NCBI GenBank assembly: GCA_021442155.1
Contig: CM038229.1
Span: forward strand, 71,630,443-71,694,442
Length of the DNA: 64,000 nt
Source: Cymbidium sinense
Lineage: Eukaryota; Streptophyta; Magnoliopsida; Asparagales; Orchidaceae
Reading direction: 5' to 3'
The notes below the pieces were generated by a model that was not told the DNA's origin, made no database searches, and was given only the letters and a program-made list of their open reading frames with translations. The position numbers and the translations under genes are program-made. Each line of letters starts with the position of its first letter. The stretch's first letter is position 1. Positions 1 through 13,823 of this stretch are shown in pieces.

Positions 1-2489
1 TGATGGGTCTTTGAATATACTAGAGATTTTTCCCTACTTTACATGGATGAATAAAGTAAGGTTTATATTAAATATGGTTCTAAAGTTCTTATGGAAGCAA
101 GCCTCCATAGTTAATTACATCCTAAGGAAGGTGAATTCCTTAAGAATACTCTCGATTAGAGTAAGAAATTATTGTCTCCAAAGATTTTAAGGTTAATACT
201 ATCAATAAATTGACTATGTTGGAAAATCAAATGGGAAGGATTAAGGAGAAGACTTATTTTGGGAAGCCAAAAGAAATGAGTAGGAAATGCTCATTATAGA
301 AAACTAGTGAGCATTCAAATCTATCTTATGATTGGGCCTTATATATTTGAAATTAAAGAGATTTATATGTTTTGAGTTGAAATTTTATTAGATTACTAGG
401 GCTTATAAGCCACAAACACAAGGTTGTGAAAATACTTAAGAGGTGAGGATTTATGTTTGTAGCTTGAAGAAAATAGCAACCTCAGATCCTAAATCTAAGG
501 AGCTTTAGTAAGAGCTAAAACATGACCTAAATCTAAGCGATGATAGGTATAAGGTTTACCTCCATAAGAGAGAGTAAATCACATAACAGCTAGACTTATA
601 ACCTCCTGGAGTGGCAGCCACCTAACTCATCATACACTTTAAAAACCATGTAGGTAAGTCTTATGAATATTGCAAGATAGTTGGGTTGTTATTAATTTAG
701 AAAGAGACTAAAGTCCTTAAACTCACTCCCTAAGAGACTAGAGCATGAGTGATATGAGCAATGACTTAGTCTAATGCAAAAAATTTCAAATTTTATTTTA
801 ATTTTGACAAAGGTTTTGGGGATTTTATATGTTTAAATGCATGATGAAATGGATTATAGGCCAAATTAGAAGAGAAGAGGGAGAAGCTCTATCAGTAGGA
901 GTTGCTCTCGCAGGTCAAGTTGTTCCCATGCGTGTAAGGATGGAGGCCCTGATTTAGTAAGAGTGACATAATATGTTTGCATGTTGTTAGACATACAACC
1001 ATATAGCTAAGGGGTTGCTAAATCTTTTAATTTTCTTGATTTACATCCTAGGCTTTTATTTTGAGGTTATGAGTTACTTAAAACTTTGGTTATGAGTTGT
1101 AGTTGGGTAAAAGATTTAATTTTTCCTAAGAGCTTAAACGCATCCAAGCCATATAACAAACACCAATCATAAAGGAACTAAGAAAAGGCATGTAATTTCT
1201 AATGCACAATCTAACATAATATTAAACATCTTATAGCTACCACAAAAGAATAAAAGGCCAACGCGGTCAGGTACCGCCGTACAACCCCAAAAGATAAAAT
1301 AGGTAGACGAGCTCTACCCTTATACAACCCAGAATATGAAAGAATAATTATAATTTACAAATGAATAAATGATATGGGGGTCTTCCTTTCTTCATTCTTC
1401 ATGACTTCATGTCTTCATTTCTCCATTTGATTTAGTAGGCTTCAAGGCATCACATGGCATCCCAAGACTAACCCTTCTGGCTAATACTCATCCTAAACCC
1501 CCATAGAAATAATCTTAATTCCTGATACAAAAATTACATTAAAAATAAAAAGTAAATCTAACTACATCTACAAGACAAGTGTTAGCTAAACATACATACA
1601 ATCCCAAATAATATATTAATAATTTTGACTTAGCACCCTGCACATGGGTAACCAAGCCCACCTGTCTTAGCTTGGATCATGCTTAGGGGTTTAAGTAACC
1701 TACAAAGAGAGCATTTATATTTATTTAAGCACTCCTTAAGCATAATCCCCTATAAAAAATATGATTAGGCTAACATCGGCCTAACATCTAGTCTACACAA
1801 CATACACCCTAACATGCTAAAATAATACATCACAAAATAAAACATATATCATACCATGCACCGTCCTAACATAAAGCTAGTTATGGTGACTTAGTCCTAA
1901 TGTGGGTGTTAAGGCTTGTGTGAAATGTCCTAACTAAGCATTAGAGTTGTGTTTTCTAAGTTTGAAAGAATGTTTAATCATAATAGGTTGATTTCACTTT
2001 TAAGTGATTTAATTAATTTAAGAATGTTACTTAGTATTTTATTTTATTTCATTTGACTTATACTTAGCAACTAAGTATTTTAAAGAGAAGAAAAAGAAAG
2101 GATTACTCTCTTTCATCCTTACCTTTAGTCATTTTCTAAAGCATATTAATTTAATTTAGTTATCTTTAGCGAATGGTTTATTATACATTTTAAATTAATC
2201 TTAAGTTTAGGTTCACTTTAAATAATTCTATTCAATATGAAAAGTATCTTAAAATTAATTTGATTGAATTACTATCACATGACATATGTGAAATCATTCA
2301 TTTCCATCACATGTAACATGCATATGATTAAATCCTATGTATACCTACATATACAATATGTTTAGCACGCTTGAATGATGGATGTGAGTATGTATATTTA
2401 AAGTTTATACTTTCATATTTGATTGAATTATTTTATCATGTTAATTTAAAGCTCTATCTAAATTCTTATATAAAATACATGGGGATGAA

Positions 2490-3100
2490 ATTAAATAGGT
2501 ATGTGTCATTATTAACTAGAGAAGTGAGGTAATCAAATGACCTCCTCGAGGGCTAGCTAAAGTCTTGTATTCTGGATGTCCAGACTATATACTATTTACA
2601 TTCAAACCATATGTAAATTTGCATACATGAACCTAAGAAAGAGGGCACCAAATCACAAGGTCAATTAATTCAATCACCTTGCCAATTATGGATGTATGTA
2701 TCTTTGATAAAAGAAAAGGGGTTCTAATTTCATAATTAAATATACACATGTATAAGAGACATAACCTAGTACATGCTATTGTTAACTAGGGAAGTGAGGT
2801 AATCAAATCACCTCCTTGAGGCTACTTAAAGCCTCATATTCCCAGGCATATGGATGTATACATAAATAAAGGAAGTAAAACCATTCACAGGTTGTATTTT
2901 TATTTGATTGAAATATTTAGGCAAGTGGATTGAAGTTCTTATTCATATTATAATATGGAAATATATGTAAATGAAATCAAATAAGTACTTATCATTGTTA
3001 ACTAGGAAAGTGAGGTATTCAAATGACCTCTTTGGGACTAACTAAAGCCTCGTATTCTTGGGATGTCTAGACTATATACCTATTAACATTCAAATGCATG
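2490..3100. repeat. Internal tandem array of copy F, three units
   Basis: Three diverged units each carry 'GAAGTGAGGTA', then 'ATGACCTC' or a close variant, then a 'TCTAGACTATATAC'-like or shortened tail (near 2520, 2790 and 3005). Spacing is roughly 210-285 bp. Inverted copy G has two corresponding units (54328-54680) and copy E one (58440-58520), so the unit number varies among copies. Confidence 0.6.
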
Positions 3101-5749
3101 TAAAGCTACACATGAATCCAAGAAAAGAAAGCATCACTCCATACACCTAGGATATAATCACATACACCTCTTATGTATTTATAAATAAGATTCATAGTAT
3201 ATGTAATCAGTATAAGCTCTAAAAAAATATGTTTGGATTTAATAGTGATAATAGCCACACATATACTAAATTAAATCAATACATGCAAGCTTGGCATAAA
3301 AAAAACCATTTGATTTAATTAATTTTACAAAAAGATGGATGTATGAATATGATGACATGCAACATCTATTATGATTGGAGAGGAATAAATAAACATAAAC
3401 ATATGATTTCATTCAATCAAATTATTTTCTAAGGACAATCATCTCAAAAAAATCATTTAAAAGAAAACAAAGCTTTTTTCTAATGTAATTTTTGGTTTCA
3501 AGTTTAATTTGATTTAAGGAATGTGGAAGAAGTTTTCTAATCCTAATCCCATCATTTGTTTGTAAATTAATTTGATTTAATGAAAGGTAATTAGGTTAAT
3601 TTTATGGATTAATTAAGTTAAAATATGAATTAAATCAATTAATTAACTTTTACATATGTTACCTTAAAGTAATTAACTAAATAATTATGACCCAATATGA
3701 TATGCAAATGAATTACAAGTAAATTAGCAATAGTCCTAGGAAATTAAAATGACCTAATGCAATTGGCTCATAATTAATAGTTCACAAAGCTTAAGAAACT
3801 TAATTAAGTAAATTTATGATATTCCCACATATGAGCTAACCATAATTTCTTTAAATGTCTTTAGGCTATTGAACACCTAAAGATATACCCCTCAATTGAT
3901 TAATTAGGCTATATATGATTGTAATTTTAATTTGATTAATCAATTTCTCTTGCTTAATTTTCCAAATTTGATTAATTATTCCTCCAAATGAAATGAACTT
4001 AAGGTGAAAAGGTTGGGAAAGAGGCCCCAACCTAATTCCATAAGTCAGCCTCATTTAATTTAAATAAGGTTTGATGTGATTTAAACCTTAATTTAACTAA
4101 TTAGGTGATTAATTAGTTAATTAATATTTAATTACTATTTCTTAAATAAAATAAGGACTTAAGGAAATGAAATTAGAAAAGAGGTCCCAATCACATTCCA
4201 TAAATCTCCTCACTGTTAAATAGTGATTAATGACCCAATTAATTAATTAATTTATTATTCATATGCTTAATTAACACTTAGTTAAATTAAGAAGGTAATT
4301 AGGGCTTAATCAATCAATTTTCTCAATTAATTAACCAATAAATCTCAAGAAATATAAGGGAGGCAGAGGTCATTCCCCTAAACAATCTCAGAAAGTTTGA
4401 GGTTAATTAGTTAATTAATTAGGGAGTAATTAGGCTAATTAATTTTTTCATTAAACTCTAGTTAAGCTTTGATTACTATTTAAAATCAATTAAGAATAAT
4501 TTAAATAGATTCCTCTCTGAAATACCTCTGAAATTATCATTTATTTGTATATTTTTGGATTTTTCTATAATTTGTTATGGATTTATAAAGTTGCAGCCTT
4601 AAAAATAGATTATTCCGCCTAATTAAGCCTTAATCACGTTTTTGCCATTTGGCATGCTGATGGGGTGCACTTTTCACGTGGCACCGTGAGATTGGCTATT
4701 TAAGTTTTCACATCCCACCACTGAGTTATACGGACCTACCATTGATATTGAACTCTATCGATAAATCAATCTCGCAGTAAATAACAGCTTGAATCAGATA
4801 GATCTAGCATGATATAATCATGGTTGTTTGTTCAGATCATGCAAAACTGACATCATGTAATCTATCAGCTCATGAATGATGAAAGATGGAGGTCATCCAC
4901 CATTCAACATTCGATCTAAGCTCCCAAGCTCGAATTGGCTCTAAATGGAACCAACACCATTAGAGGGATAGGGAGATCCAATGGCTAAGATCGGCTCACA
5001 TGCAAATTTTCTTCATGAAAGACCAGCACATCTCAAGCTAGAGGTCTATTTTCATGGAATTACCTCACTAGAGCTAAGATCGGCAGCTCGTACACTTGAG
5101 GTGGATTTGTCTAGTAGAGACGAGGCCCTGTTGAGTAGTAATTGAGTTGATTCCATGTGGATTGCTTGGGAGTCCAAGATCTTTACTTTGAAGCATCGAC
5201 TTTGATCAAAATCCTAGCTCCAGCGATCATAGAGCCTCGGGGAGGCTTCATTTGGCTTTGACGAAGTGCATGGAAGTTTTGTGCAAGAGTAATTTGATTT
5301 TGATTGAGAAATGAGGGAGTTTGGATGGAGAGATGAGTGCCCTATTTCAACTTTGCTCGGGGAGAAGGAATCTGAAGAGGGGAGGCCTTGGGAGTGCTCA
5401 AGAGCTTGCTAGAAAGTTCAAAATCACTTTAGAAGCTCGGATGAGTTGAATGATGTGTTTTCTCATGCGAATTGATGGGGTATATCCCTCAATTGGCTGA
5501 GGTGGAAGGATGGGATTGTCTCCCATTTTTCAGACTAACCACCATTAGGCTGCCAGAGTTATCCCCATCAAGTCCACATGGCTCAGTTTTAGTAGAGGAA
5601 AGCTTGGGAGGTGGCTCAAGGCAAAGATGTGGGCTGATGGCTCTCCTTGGAACCTTTGGTTCTTCAATTTGTAAGGGAGGTGAGTTAACTCACCTCCCTT
5701 CAGTTCATGGTAAACATAGCCCACTTAAGGTGGGCTAGTGGGGTCATAC

Positions 5750-7850
5750 CCCATTTAGGGTGAGTGAGGGCTGCCAAGGGGAAAGGAGAAGTGGACTTTG
5801 CTATTTTAGGCAAAATCCCATGTGGGGTGGCATATCCAAGGGATATCTCATTGGGTTTGGCTCCAATTGGGTTTGGGCTAATTTTGGGTAGACCTGTGAT
5901 AGGTTTGGGTTGGGTTTGGTCGGGTTCGAAGGTCCCATGAGTTGGTTTCAAAGTTTTTGGCTTAATTTAGGTAATTTGGGTTTGGGTCATGTTGGGTAAG
6001 GTAGACCAATTGGTCAAAATGGGTCAAATCAAGGTTTGGGTTATGTTCAAATGATGATTTGAAGAGTTTTGATTCATGTGGTTTCAATCAGTTTGGCCTA
6101 GGTTTGATTTTGGCTCATTTGGAATCAAATGAGTCAAATGGGTCAAGTTGACCAATTGACCAAATTGGTCAAATTGACTTAAATTGGGTGTTGGTTCAAG
6201 TTCAATTGGTTAATTAAAAATGTAAGCTTTAGTTTGAATTAATTTGGATTTTGGCTAATTTGACCTTTAGGTTAATTTGGGCCAAGTTGGTCAATTAGGC
6301 TCAATTGGCCAAATTGGGTTCAATCATGGATTTGGTCAAGTTTAATAATCAATTTAGAATGAACTTGAGTCATTGATTGCAATCAATTTAGGTTAGATCA
6401 TGATTTGACCCAATTTGGGCCTTCAGGCCAACTTAGGTCAAAAGGCCAATTGGGCTTAGTTTGGCTCAATTGATGGTCAAGTCATATTCAATCATTGATT
6501 ATGAGTTGGTGTGAATCAATGGTTTCAATTTATTTTGTATAGGATGAGTTTTGGCTATTTTGGGTTTCATATGGGCTAAGGGTTGACTGGGTCAAATGAC
6601 CAAGTTGGCTTGGTTTGACCCAATTCAAGGCAATTGATCATCCTATAGTGATTAATGATCATGGTCTGAGGTTTGGATGGGCTTGGTTCAATCCAATTTG
6701 GGTTGGATTAGAACTTGATTCAAATGTGTTCTTTAGGCCACTTTGGGTCAAGTGGATCTAAATGGGTCAATTATCTTGGTTTTGTTTGATTGAGGTTTAG
6801 TTGGATCTATATATGAGTTTAGAATTGAAATATAAATCCAACTGCAATCAGTTTGGGCTATGATAGGTTTTGGTTCATTTAGAATTTTTTTAAACAAAAG
6901 GGTTAAGTTGGGCTTGAATTGAGTTGATTTTAACTTGGTTTGATGATTGTAGATTTTATTTATATTTAGATAGATGATTGAAGAAATGATTGATTTAAGA
7001 GAAAATCTATTGATTTTGGCTTGATTTAGGTGGGTTTTGGTTAAGTCCAAGGAATTGGCTTAAAGGGTTTAAATTGGGTTTTGATTTGGTTTTGGATTTG
7101 ATTTTGTATATTTCATTTATATTTGGAAATATGATTGACTTATGAGAAAATCACTAGAGTTTGAAGTGATTTGAAGGCAAATTTGACTAAACTCATGGAG
7201 GTAGATCAAAAGGGCTTATAAGAGAATTTGATTTAGTTTGATTTGATTTCTATAATTGGAATGTGGGTTTTATTTGTGTTTATGAAGATGGTTGGATATA
7301 TAATTGATTAATGAGAAAATCAATTAATTTTGGGTTGGTTTGAATGGGATTTGGCTAAGCTCATTGAGGAAGGTCCATATAGCTTGGAAGAGATTTGATT
7401 AAACTTGGATTTAGTTTGATTTAGTTTTGGTTATTTGAGTTTGTATTTCATTTATATTTTCAAATATAAATGAAGATATGATTGATTCATGAATAGATCA
7501 ATCAAGATAGATTGAATTGGTTTTGATTTGGCTAAGTCCATGGAATTCAATCATAAGGCTTAAGAAGGATTTGGGAGTTTAAATTTGATATTGGGTTTAA
7601 TCATTTAGAATTGAGTTTGGACTTGAATTTGATAAATGATTGAGGGATTGAATTGATCTTGGAGAAAATCAATTGAATTGAATTGATTTGGACTTGGCTA
7701 AGGTTAAGGCCATGGAATTCAATCATAAGGCTTATGGAGGATTTTGATTTTGGATTTGATCATGAGTTTCAACCATTTAATTTGGCATTTGGATTTGGAT
7801 TTGGTATGTGAATTGAATTTGAGGTTTGGTTTGACAAGGTGAACATAAGT
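5750..7850. repeat. Degenerate GGTCAA/TTGGG low-complexity tract in copy F
   Basis: About 2 kb is built from imperfect iterations of short words such as 'TTGGTCAAATTGG', 'GGGTCAA' and 'TTGATTTGG' without a fixed period. The same composition occurs at 61400-63000 (copy E). As its complement, it occurs at 48300-49480 and 49700-51180 (copies H and G). It keeps the same place in each copy, next to the TGTTGACC terminus, so it is part of the repeat rather than independent satellite DNA. Confidence 0.65.
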
Positions 7851-8057
7851 TGGGTTTAGGCCATAGGATGGGCAAGTCTCCCTAAATCTCTAAGGCATAA
7901 CTTACCCCTATGACTAAACCTTCTAAGTCTCCAGGCTTAGGTTAAGTGCCCACCTAATCATTAGAAGTGTCTTAAGACTAAGGAACTCTTAGTGTCTATA
8001 AGAGTCATAGATCTATGATGAGGGGGTTGAGAACTCACTCCAAAAGTGAGGTCAACA

Positions 8058-8211
8058 TCAATAGATGAAGAAATGACTAATAGTCAAAAAAAGCTTGGAT
8101 GAAGATAGTTTGGAGATGGTAGTCGGGAGAAAACAATCGAGCAATGATGGTCAAAAAATGACAATAGAGTGATGGTGCTAGACAACAATAGTCAAGCAAT
8201 GATAATAATGA
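8058..8211. other. Unassigned flank of copy F
   Basis: The 154 bp from the CA end of copy F to the poly-A insertion contain repeated short words (CAATGATGGTC, AACAATAGTC, CAATGATAAT) but no gene. The sequence does not match what follows the equivalent end of copy E at 63263, so the two copies have different flanks. Confidence 0.5.
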
Positions 8212-8313
8212 GCATAATTATCAGCATAAAATAATAAAAAAATATTTTAAAAATAAAAAAATAAAAAAATTTAAAAAAATTTAAAAATAAAAAATGGGCA
8301 TAATTATCAGCAT
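8212..8313 (+). mobile_element. Poly-A-only insertion flanked by 16-bp direct repeat
   Basis: A perfect 16-bp repeat, GCATAATTATCAGCAT, lies at 8212-8227 and 8298-8313. Between them is about 70 bp of A/T-only sequence rich in A runs. Target-primed reverse transcription by LINE machinery leaves variable target duplications of this size around a poly-A tail. The insert looks like an extremely 5'-truncated retroposon, or a bare A-rich tail. A simple local duplication with A-rich filler is the alternative. Confidence 0.55.
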
Positions 8314-8529
8314 CAATTATTTGATAAAACTTCTAACTTCTTCAAATCTATAAGTTATCTTTAAGTTTATATCATTGTTTTTTTATACGAAGAAAGGAGT
8401 CAATTTATAAATTTTTTTGTAGTGGTACTATTGTAATTTTTGTATAAACATATGAAACACTCCATCAAACTATTCATATTAATAATTTAATTATATAATG
8501 CTCTTTTAGTTTTAAGTGCCTTAATAACT

Positions 8530-8985
8530 ATGAATTGTATGGGTTCAATTCAAGTCAGCTGGTCGGGTTCAGCTCTAACCCGAATTTGACCCCACTCGAA
8601 TAGGTTTGACCTGAACCCGACCCATTTATTAAACGAGTCAAAAATCTCAACTCGAACCCGACTCGACTTCAACTTGATTGACCCGACATGACCCGGATGA
8701 TATATTTATATATGTATTTTAGGTCAAAATCGAGTCAAAATTGAGTCAAATTCAGGTTCGTCAATAAAAATTGGGACAATTTCGGGGTTCGCAGGTCAAT
8801 TTCGAGTCAAATTTGAGTTGACGGATCAAAATCAAGTCAATTTTGGGTTTGTGGGTCAACCCGAACCTAACCCGAGATATTAAACAAGTCAATTTCTTTA
8901 ACCAACCCGAAATTATTCGTCAACCCAACCCGCATTTTGAGGTCGTGTCGAAGTTTTCGTGCCGTCAATTTTGACACCCGTAATG
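8530..8985. repeat. GACCCG/GGTCAA-rich transposon relic
   Basis: The roughly 450-bp block is rich in 'GGGTC', 'AACCCGAC' and 'CGAGTCAA' words and ends in 'TTTTGACACCC'. Plant genomes commonly contain non-autonomous DNA transposons of this composition with an end resembling GGGTGTCAAAA, often placed with hAT-type MITEs. I see the right-hand end but no convincing matching left terminus or target duplication. The class call is therefore tentative. Confidence 0.4.
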
Positions 8986-9299
8986 AAATAGAGTGATTAT
9001 CAATTTATTAGATTTCTCTCATCAAAATATTTATTTCGACTACTAAAACTGAGATTCGAATGAGCATGACTCTAATTTTGAAAGTTTATAATTTATATTA
9101 TATATAGAGATTTATGTGTGATCTCATAAATTTTTTTTATTACATATAAATAGTAATATTATTCTATGAATTCAAAATTACATCCTCTCTCAAAGAAAAA
9201 AAAAGGTGTGAACATCTCACGCAACCAAGCAGCATCAAAAGCAATAATATTCCAAGCACATGAGTTTTGTTTAGATGTTTAGACTTTGGGTCATATTAA

Positions 9300-9875
9300 A
9301 TGAAAAGGAGATTGGAATTCTCAAACACAATGCTAATAGATTCGATCGAGGTGGAGTCTCAAATAAATTTAGTATATTTTGATAACTTCTAATTTTAGAT
9401 TAATGAAGCAGCCAACTCATAAACCGAATAGCAAGAAAATAGTGCAAAGTAAATTAACATAAAATAAAATAATTGATATTGGGTCAACATTGATACCAGC
9501 TTAATTTATATTTTTATTGATATGCTCTTTCAAAATTCTTTTCTTATCAAACTATTTCTTTCCAATTTCTTTTCCATAAATTAGAAATGATAATATAATA
9601 CTTATTCGATCGAGAAGGAGTCTCAAGCCTGCAATCATTTTGACCACTTCTTAGTTTAGATTATGAAAAAAAAAACATTTTGTTGAAGCAACAAATTCAA
9701 ATCATTCTTTGATAAACACATAAAGGTGCAAGAGAAGTTGGGCAAATTTAATAAGAAAATAAAAATTAATTTATATTGAGTCCAAATTGACACCAGTTTA
9801 ATTTGTGTTCCTAGTTATATAGTCTTTCAGATTCTAACCTTTTTTTCACTGAATTATTTCTTTTTAATGCAATAC
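9300..9875 (+). repeat. Direct duplication, about 264-bp period
   Basis: Two diverged tandem copies share 'TTCGATCGAG' plus 'GGAGTCTCA' (9341 and 9605), an 'AGTTTAGATTA'-like word, and near their ends 'GACACCAGTTTAATT' or a close variant, then a pyrimidine-rich tail. No gene or LTR termini could be tied to them. Confidence 0.5.
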
Positions 9876-12800
9876 TCTACAATATCTTCCAAGTAACTCT
9901 TAAGAGAAAAGGTTGGACTAGATTTTACTCTCTTTCTCGTAGAACTATTTATAATTTTACAAACCTAATCAGATTTTTTGTTGAACAATTTACTACTAAT
10001 CGGAGGATTATGAAAGACTTCTCTCATCTTTCTCAGATTGACCAAAATGAGGGGAAAAATCATAAATAAAAAAGATTTCTATAAAGGCTTGTTAAATCCT
10101 AGGAGCACATCAAGAATTATTATGAGTTCTTGCTATTCTTTGTGTGGACTTCTCTCTTTCTCATTGATGCAAAAGATAGTCTGCTCTTATGATGACCTTC
10201 TTTATCGAATATAAGCATAAATTGTTGCCTATGAGGCCAGCAGTGCACATCGAAAACAATTTAAGTACACCTCTATTAAAATGTAAGCACTCTCAAGAAG
10301 GTATTATACTAATATCCCAGTAAAAAGAATAGATATTTAAGGAATCAAAGTAATCTTTCCCATAAAATTTAATAAGAGATTTTTAATTATATTTCATTAA
10401 ATACGTCAATGATTAACATTATAACGAAAATCAAGAAATTTGAGATTGTCGCATGACCATTACTACTAAAAAATCTAAATGGTGGAGACCAATTCTAAAA
10501 TTGTCATTTTTATCATTCAAGGGGATATTTGACAAGAAAAAGTATTCATCTAGTAAAAAAAATTAATGTTCTAGGACACTTGGATTGTTACATATAAGAT
10601 GGATATGCTGATTATCAATCATAGAATGAAGGAGATGGAGAGAATCATGATGAAAAAAGTTATTAAAATTGTTGAATAAAAGTAACCTAAAGAGTCTACC
10701 TTATTTTATTAGAATTTTTAAGAGATTATATATCTTTTGAAAAAAAATCTTTCAAGTAAGTTTTATTATTAAATAATTTTTCTTATTCTAAAAAATATTA
10801 CATCTTTTCTAAAAACCTTTAGAAGGCATGCCAATGATTAATCATTATTGGAAAACTAGTAATGGACAAAATCTTCACTAGAAAGACTTCTTAAGAGAAA
10901 GTGGCAAATAGGGTCTCCACTTACATTTCCTAGAATGCTCACCCATAAGATAGCTTCGATGGAAAACTAGTAGTGAAATGATCTTCACTTTAAGGACTCT
11001 AAGAGCAAGTGATAGACTATTCCAAAAAATTCAAAAGGCTAAAAGCCTTAAAAGATGTAAGAACACAAAAACCTTAAAAATGTAAAAGCCTCATAATGTA
11101 CATGTATATCCAATATATACCCTCTGAAGAAAAAAAATATCTTTGAAATAAGTATATTAAAAAATTTTAAAAGATTTAAGCCTTTAAAGGTATACTATCT
11201 TCATCCAAATAAGCTTGGATACTATGCTCCCACTAGGGAGCAAAAACTTTTTAAAACATAAAATACAAATTCAAGTTTTCATCAAGGCTACTAAGCTCCC
11301 TTATGAGGGGATTTGAAGTTAGAACAAAAAAAATTAAATAAATAAATAAATTTAAAACAAATTTTAAATTTTATCAATTCCTTAAAATTTTCAAGATTTT
11401 CTCATACTAAAAAATAAAGAGAAGAAGGTTAACTCTCTAGAGTGGCCCAAGCTAATGCCTATACAAGTGTAACAAAGGGGTGTGCCCCAAGAAAAATGAG
11501 ATGTTGTATGGTGACCCCAATTATGTGTGCACACAACGTATATGTAGACACCCACTAGTGTTGCTAGAGGTTAGTGACGACCAACTTACTGATTTGATTA
11601 CCCAAGCATGTATGAACCGAAATTTTGCCCTAGATAATTTGATTTAGGCTTTTTTTGGGGTCCTTGACATCAATTTTATTATTATAGACTTAATTTTGAC
11701 ACTTTTAAAGCCTAATGAAATCTCTATAATTAATTTTGTGAAAATTCAAATAAATTTAGAGCTATTTTTTCATTGATTTTTTTGTGTGGACTTTAGCAAA
11801 AGTTGAAATTATGATTATGAATATTTTATTTGGTTTGCAATCCCAAAGGGAAGTCTACATTAATGCCTAGGGAGGATACCACTTAAGAGTTTTTTGGTAT
11901 TATGATTTTATATTGATTTAATATATTTTTGGGCACTATAAATTTGATGTTTAAATAAATGGTAAATGATATATATTAAAAAAATTTGGTTGATTGGACA
12001 AGAATTTTGATAAAATATATATATTAGAAAATTTTGAATGTAAATTCAAAATTACATGAGCTCAAATTAAATTGAGTGGTTCAATGAGACAATTCCATTG
12101 ACACCAAAAGTGATTTGAACTCTTGAAATATAATTAAAAGTTTTGAAGCATTAATTAAAGGATAAAATGATCTCAAATTTTAACATGTTTATAATCAATT
12201 CAAGTGGCTTGATGAGAGGAACTAAAGGAGCTTAATGTTATTTAATTTTAAGATCATTAAGGTGCTTAAGTGTCAAATGAATGGTCTATAATCAAAGGAA
12301 TCAATATGGACTATTCGATAGAGTGTTTTAAATTTTTGAATAAAATTATCAAAATATAATTTTATAAATACTATAAATAGGACTTCATTTTTAATATTAA
12401 GAAATATTTAGGAGCTGAGATTTAAATTTAAACTCATATATGATGCTTGACACTAATGACCACCAACAATTATTACTAAATCACACTAGCAACTGTTGTA
12501 TCCCTAATATTATAATTTGGCTATTGTAGTATAATTATTACTTTTAGTCTATTAATTATTGCCTAACCATTATCATTTAATTGCAATTATTGGTTAATGA
12601 TCTCTATTGTAACAACAAAAGGAAAAGCTAGTACTCATAGCTTTGTAATTTAACTTCTTTAGTAGATCAAAAGAGTAGAACTATATAACTTCAATTATAT
12701 GGTGAACTATTTTGATTGGGCTATCGTGATTTTTTCCCACTATTAAATTTTTCTCATAAAAATCTTGTTATCCTTTATCACTTCTATATGTATGCATGCT

Positions 12801-13823
12801 AGATATTTTTATTATGCTAAGTTAATATGTCTCTTTCAATGATAAAATTTCAGCACAAAATAAGTTTGATATATCATATGCTCATAATCTTGCCATTTAC
12901 TGATAGAAAATTCATCATTTATTTGTCTCTCAGAACTTGGGATAGATTAGTGATATAATCTTTTGTCTAATGAGGTTTTTACTGACATAATATTTTATCA
13001 TGAAATTTGTTAGTAATATATTTATCAATGGATAAATTGATATTTTGAGGGTAGTGACATTAGTAATTGGGTATTTTGTTGTGTTGTATTATAACTAAGC
13101 AAATTTAATGATATGTTTGGAAACATATGATGTTAATTTGGTATGATATCAATTAAACTTGCCAATATAAAAATACATAATTAAGAAATAATTGTGATGT
13201 TACTATTAAGCTTAATTTTTAATTATAAGAAAGATTTTCTAAATTAGCATAAATTAAATTAATTTTTTATAAACAAGACTTATATTGATCACAGTTCACA
13301 GTAAAACAATTAAGCAGAAGATCACTTAAATAAATCAAATATTACAAAAATTGCTAACTATGTTTTCAAAAATTATACAATAATTTCATCAATCTTTAAA
13401 TTTTATTTTGAATAAATATGAATAAGGCCTTCTTCAAATAAAGAGGTTGTAAATTTTACTGGTGAGCTTCTCCATTATTGAAGAAGTTACAAATCAAGCA
13501 CTAAAACCAAACCAACACTTAAAATTGTAAGTCTCATTTGCCATGTATTTCTACCTTCGAGTTAAAATCTTAAGCCCTTAGCCAATTTTTTGTCAAACAA
13601 TAATATATCACCACTTGATACATGGCCTTTATGCTAGACTCCAATGATTCTAAAGCCTAATCTATGCACATAAGTCAGTTACCCACTAATTAATTCAAAT
13701 AAATTTAACCACTCAATCCATCCTACATGTATGACTTATAAAAAGTTAAATCCTTAAGGCCTTTTCTACATGACCTTTTTATTATTAGAGTTATAAAGTC
13801 TAGCTAAGGCCTAGTCAACAATG
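9876..13823. other. No gene seen: AT-rich unassigned DNA
   Basis: Nearly 4 kb has no reading frame of note and no recognised domain. A short local duplication is visible at 10846 and 10960, both containing 'GGAAAACTAGTA' followed by a 'TCTTCACT' word. The rest is low-complexity AT-rich sequence, probably decayed intergenic DNA or old transposons. Confidence 0.5.

Larger units (their letters stand above)
1..8057 (-). repeat. Family-2 long LTR-like repeat, copy F (5-prime side cut by window edge)
   Basis: The copy runs collinear with 55907-63262 (copy E). Both share the block near their left side with 'GGGTCTTTGAAT', the TAATTAA-rich middle, the GC-richer 4600-5800 part and the right end 'GTGAGGTCAACA'. 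It ends in CA at 8057, and the inverted copies begin with TGTTGACC, so the repeat has TG...CA termini like an LTR. About 180 bp at its left end probably lie outside the window. No reading frame of note is present. The minus orientation is inferred from the pyrimidine-rich leader-like segment and a donor-like site in inverted copy G. It may be a solo LTR, since no matching internal region adjoins it. Length is near 8 kb, very long for an LTR. Confidence 0.7.

Noticed and set aside
5472..5738. 88-codon plus-strand frame in copy F
   Set aside because: Opposite to inferred transcription, no family match, and not conserved in copies E or G.
5750..7850. CRISPR-like or satellite array
   Set aside because: The words recur without fixed period or uniform spacers, and the tract is part of an LTR-like repeat in plant DNA.
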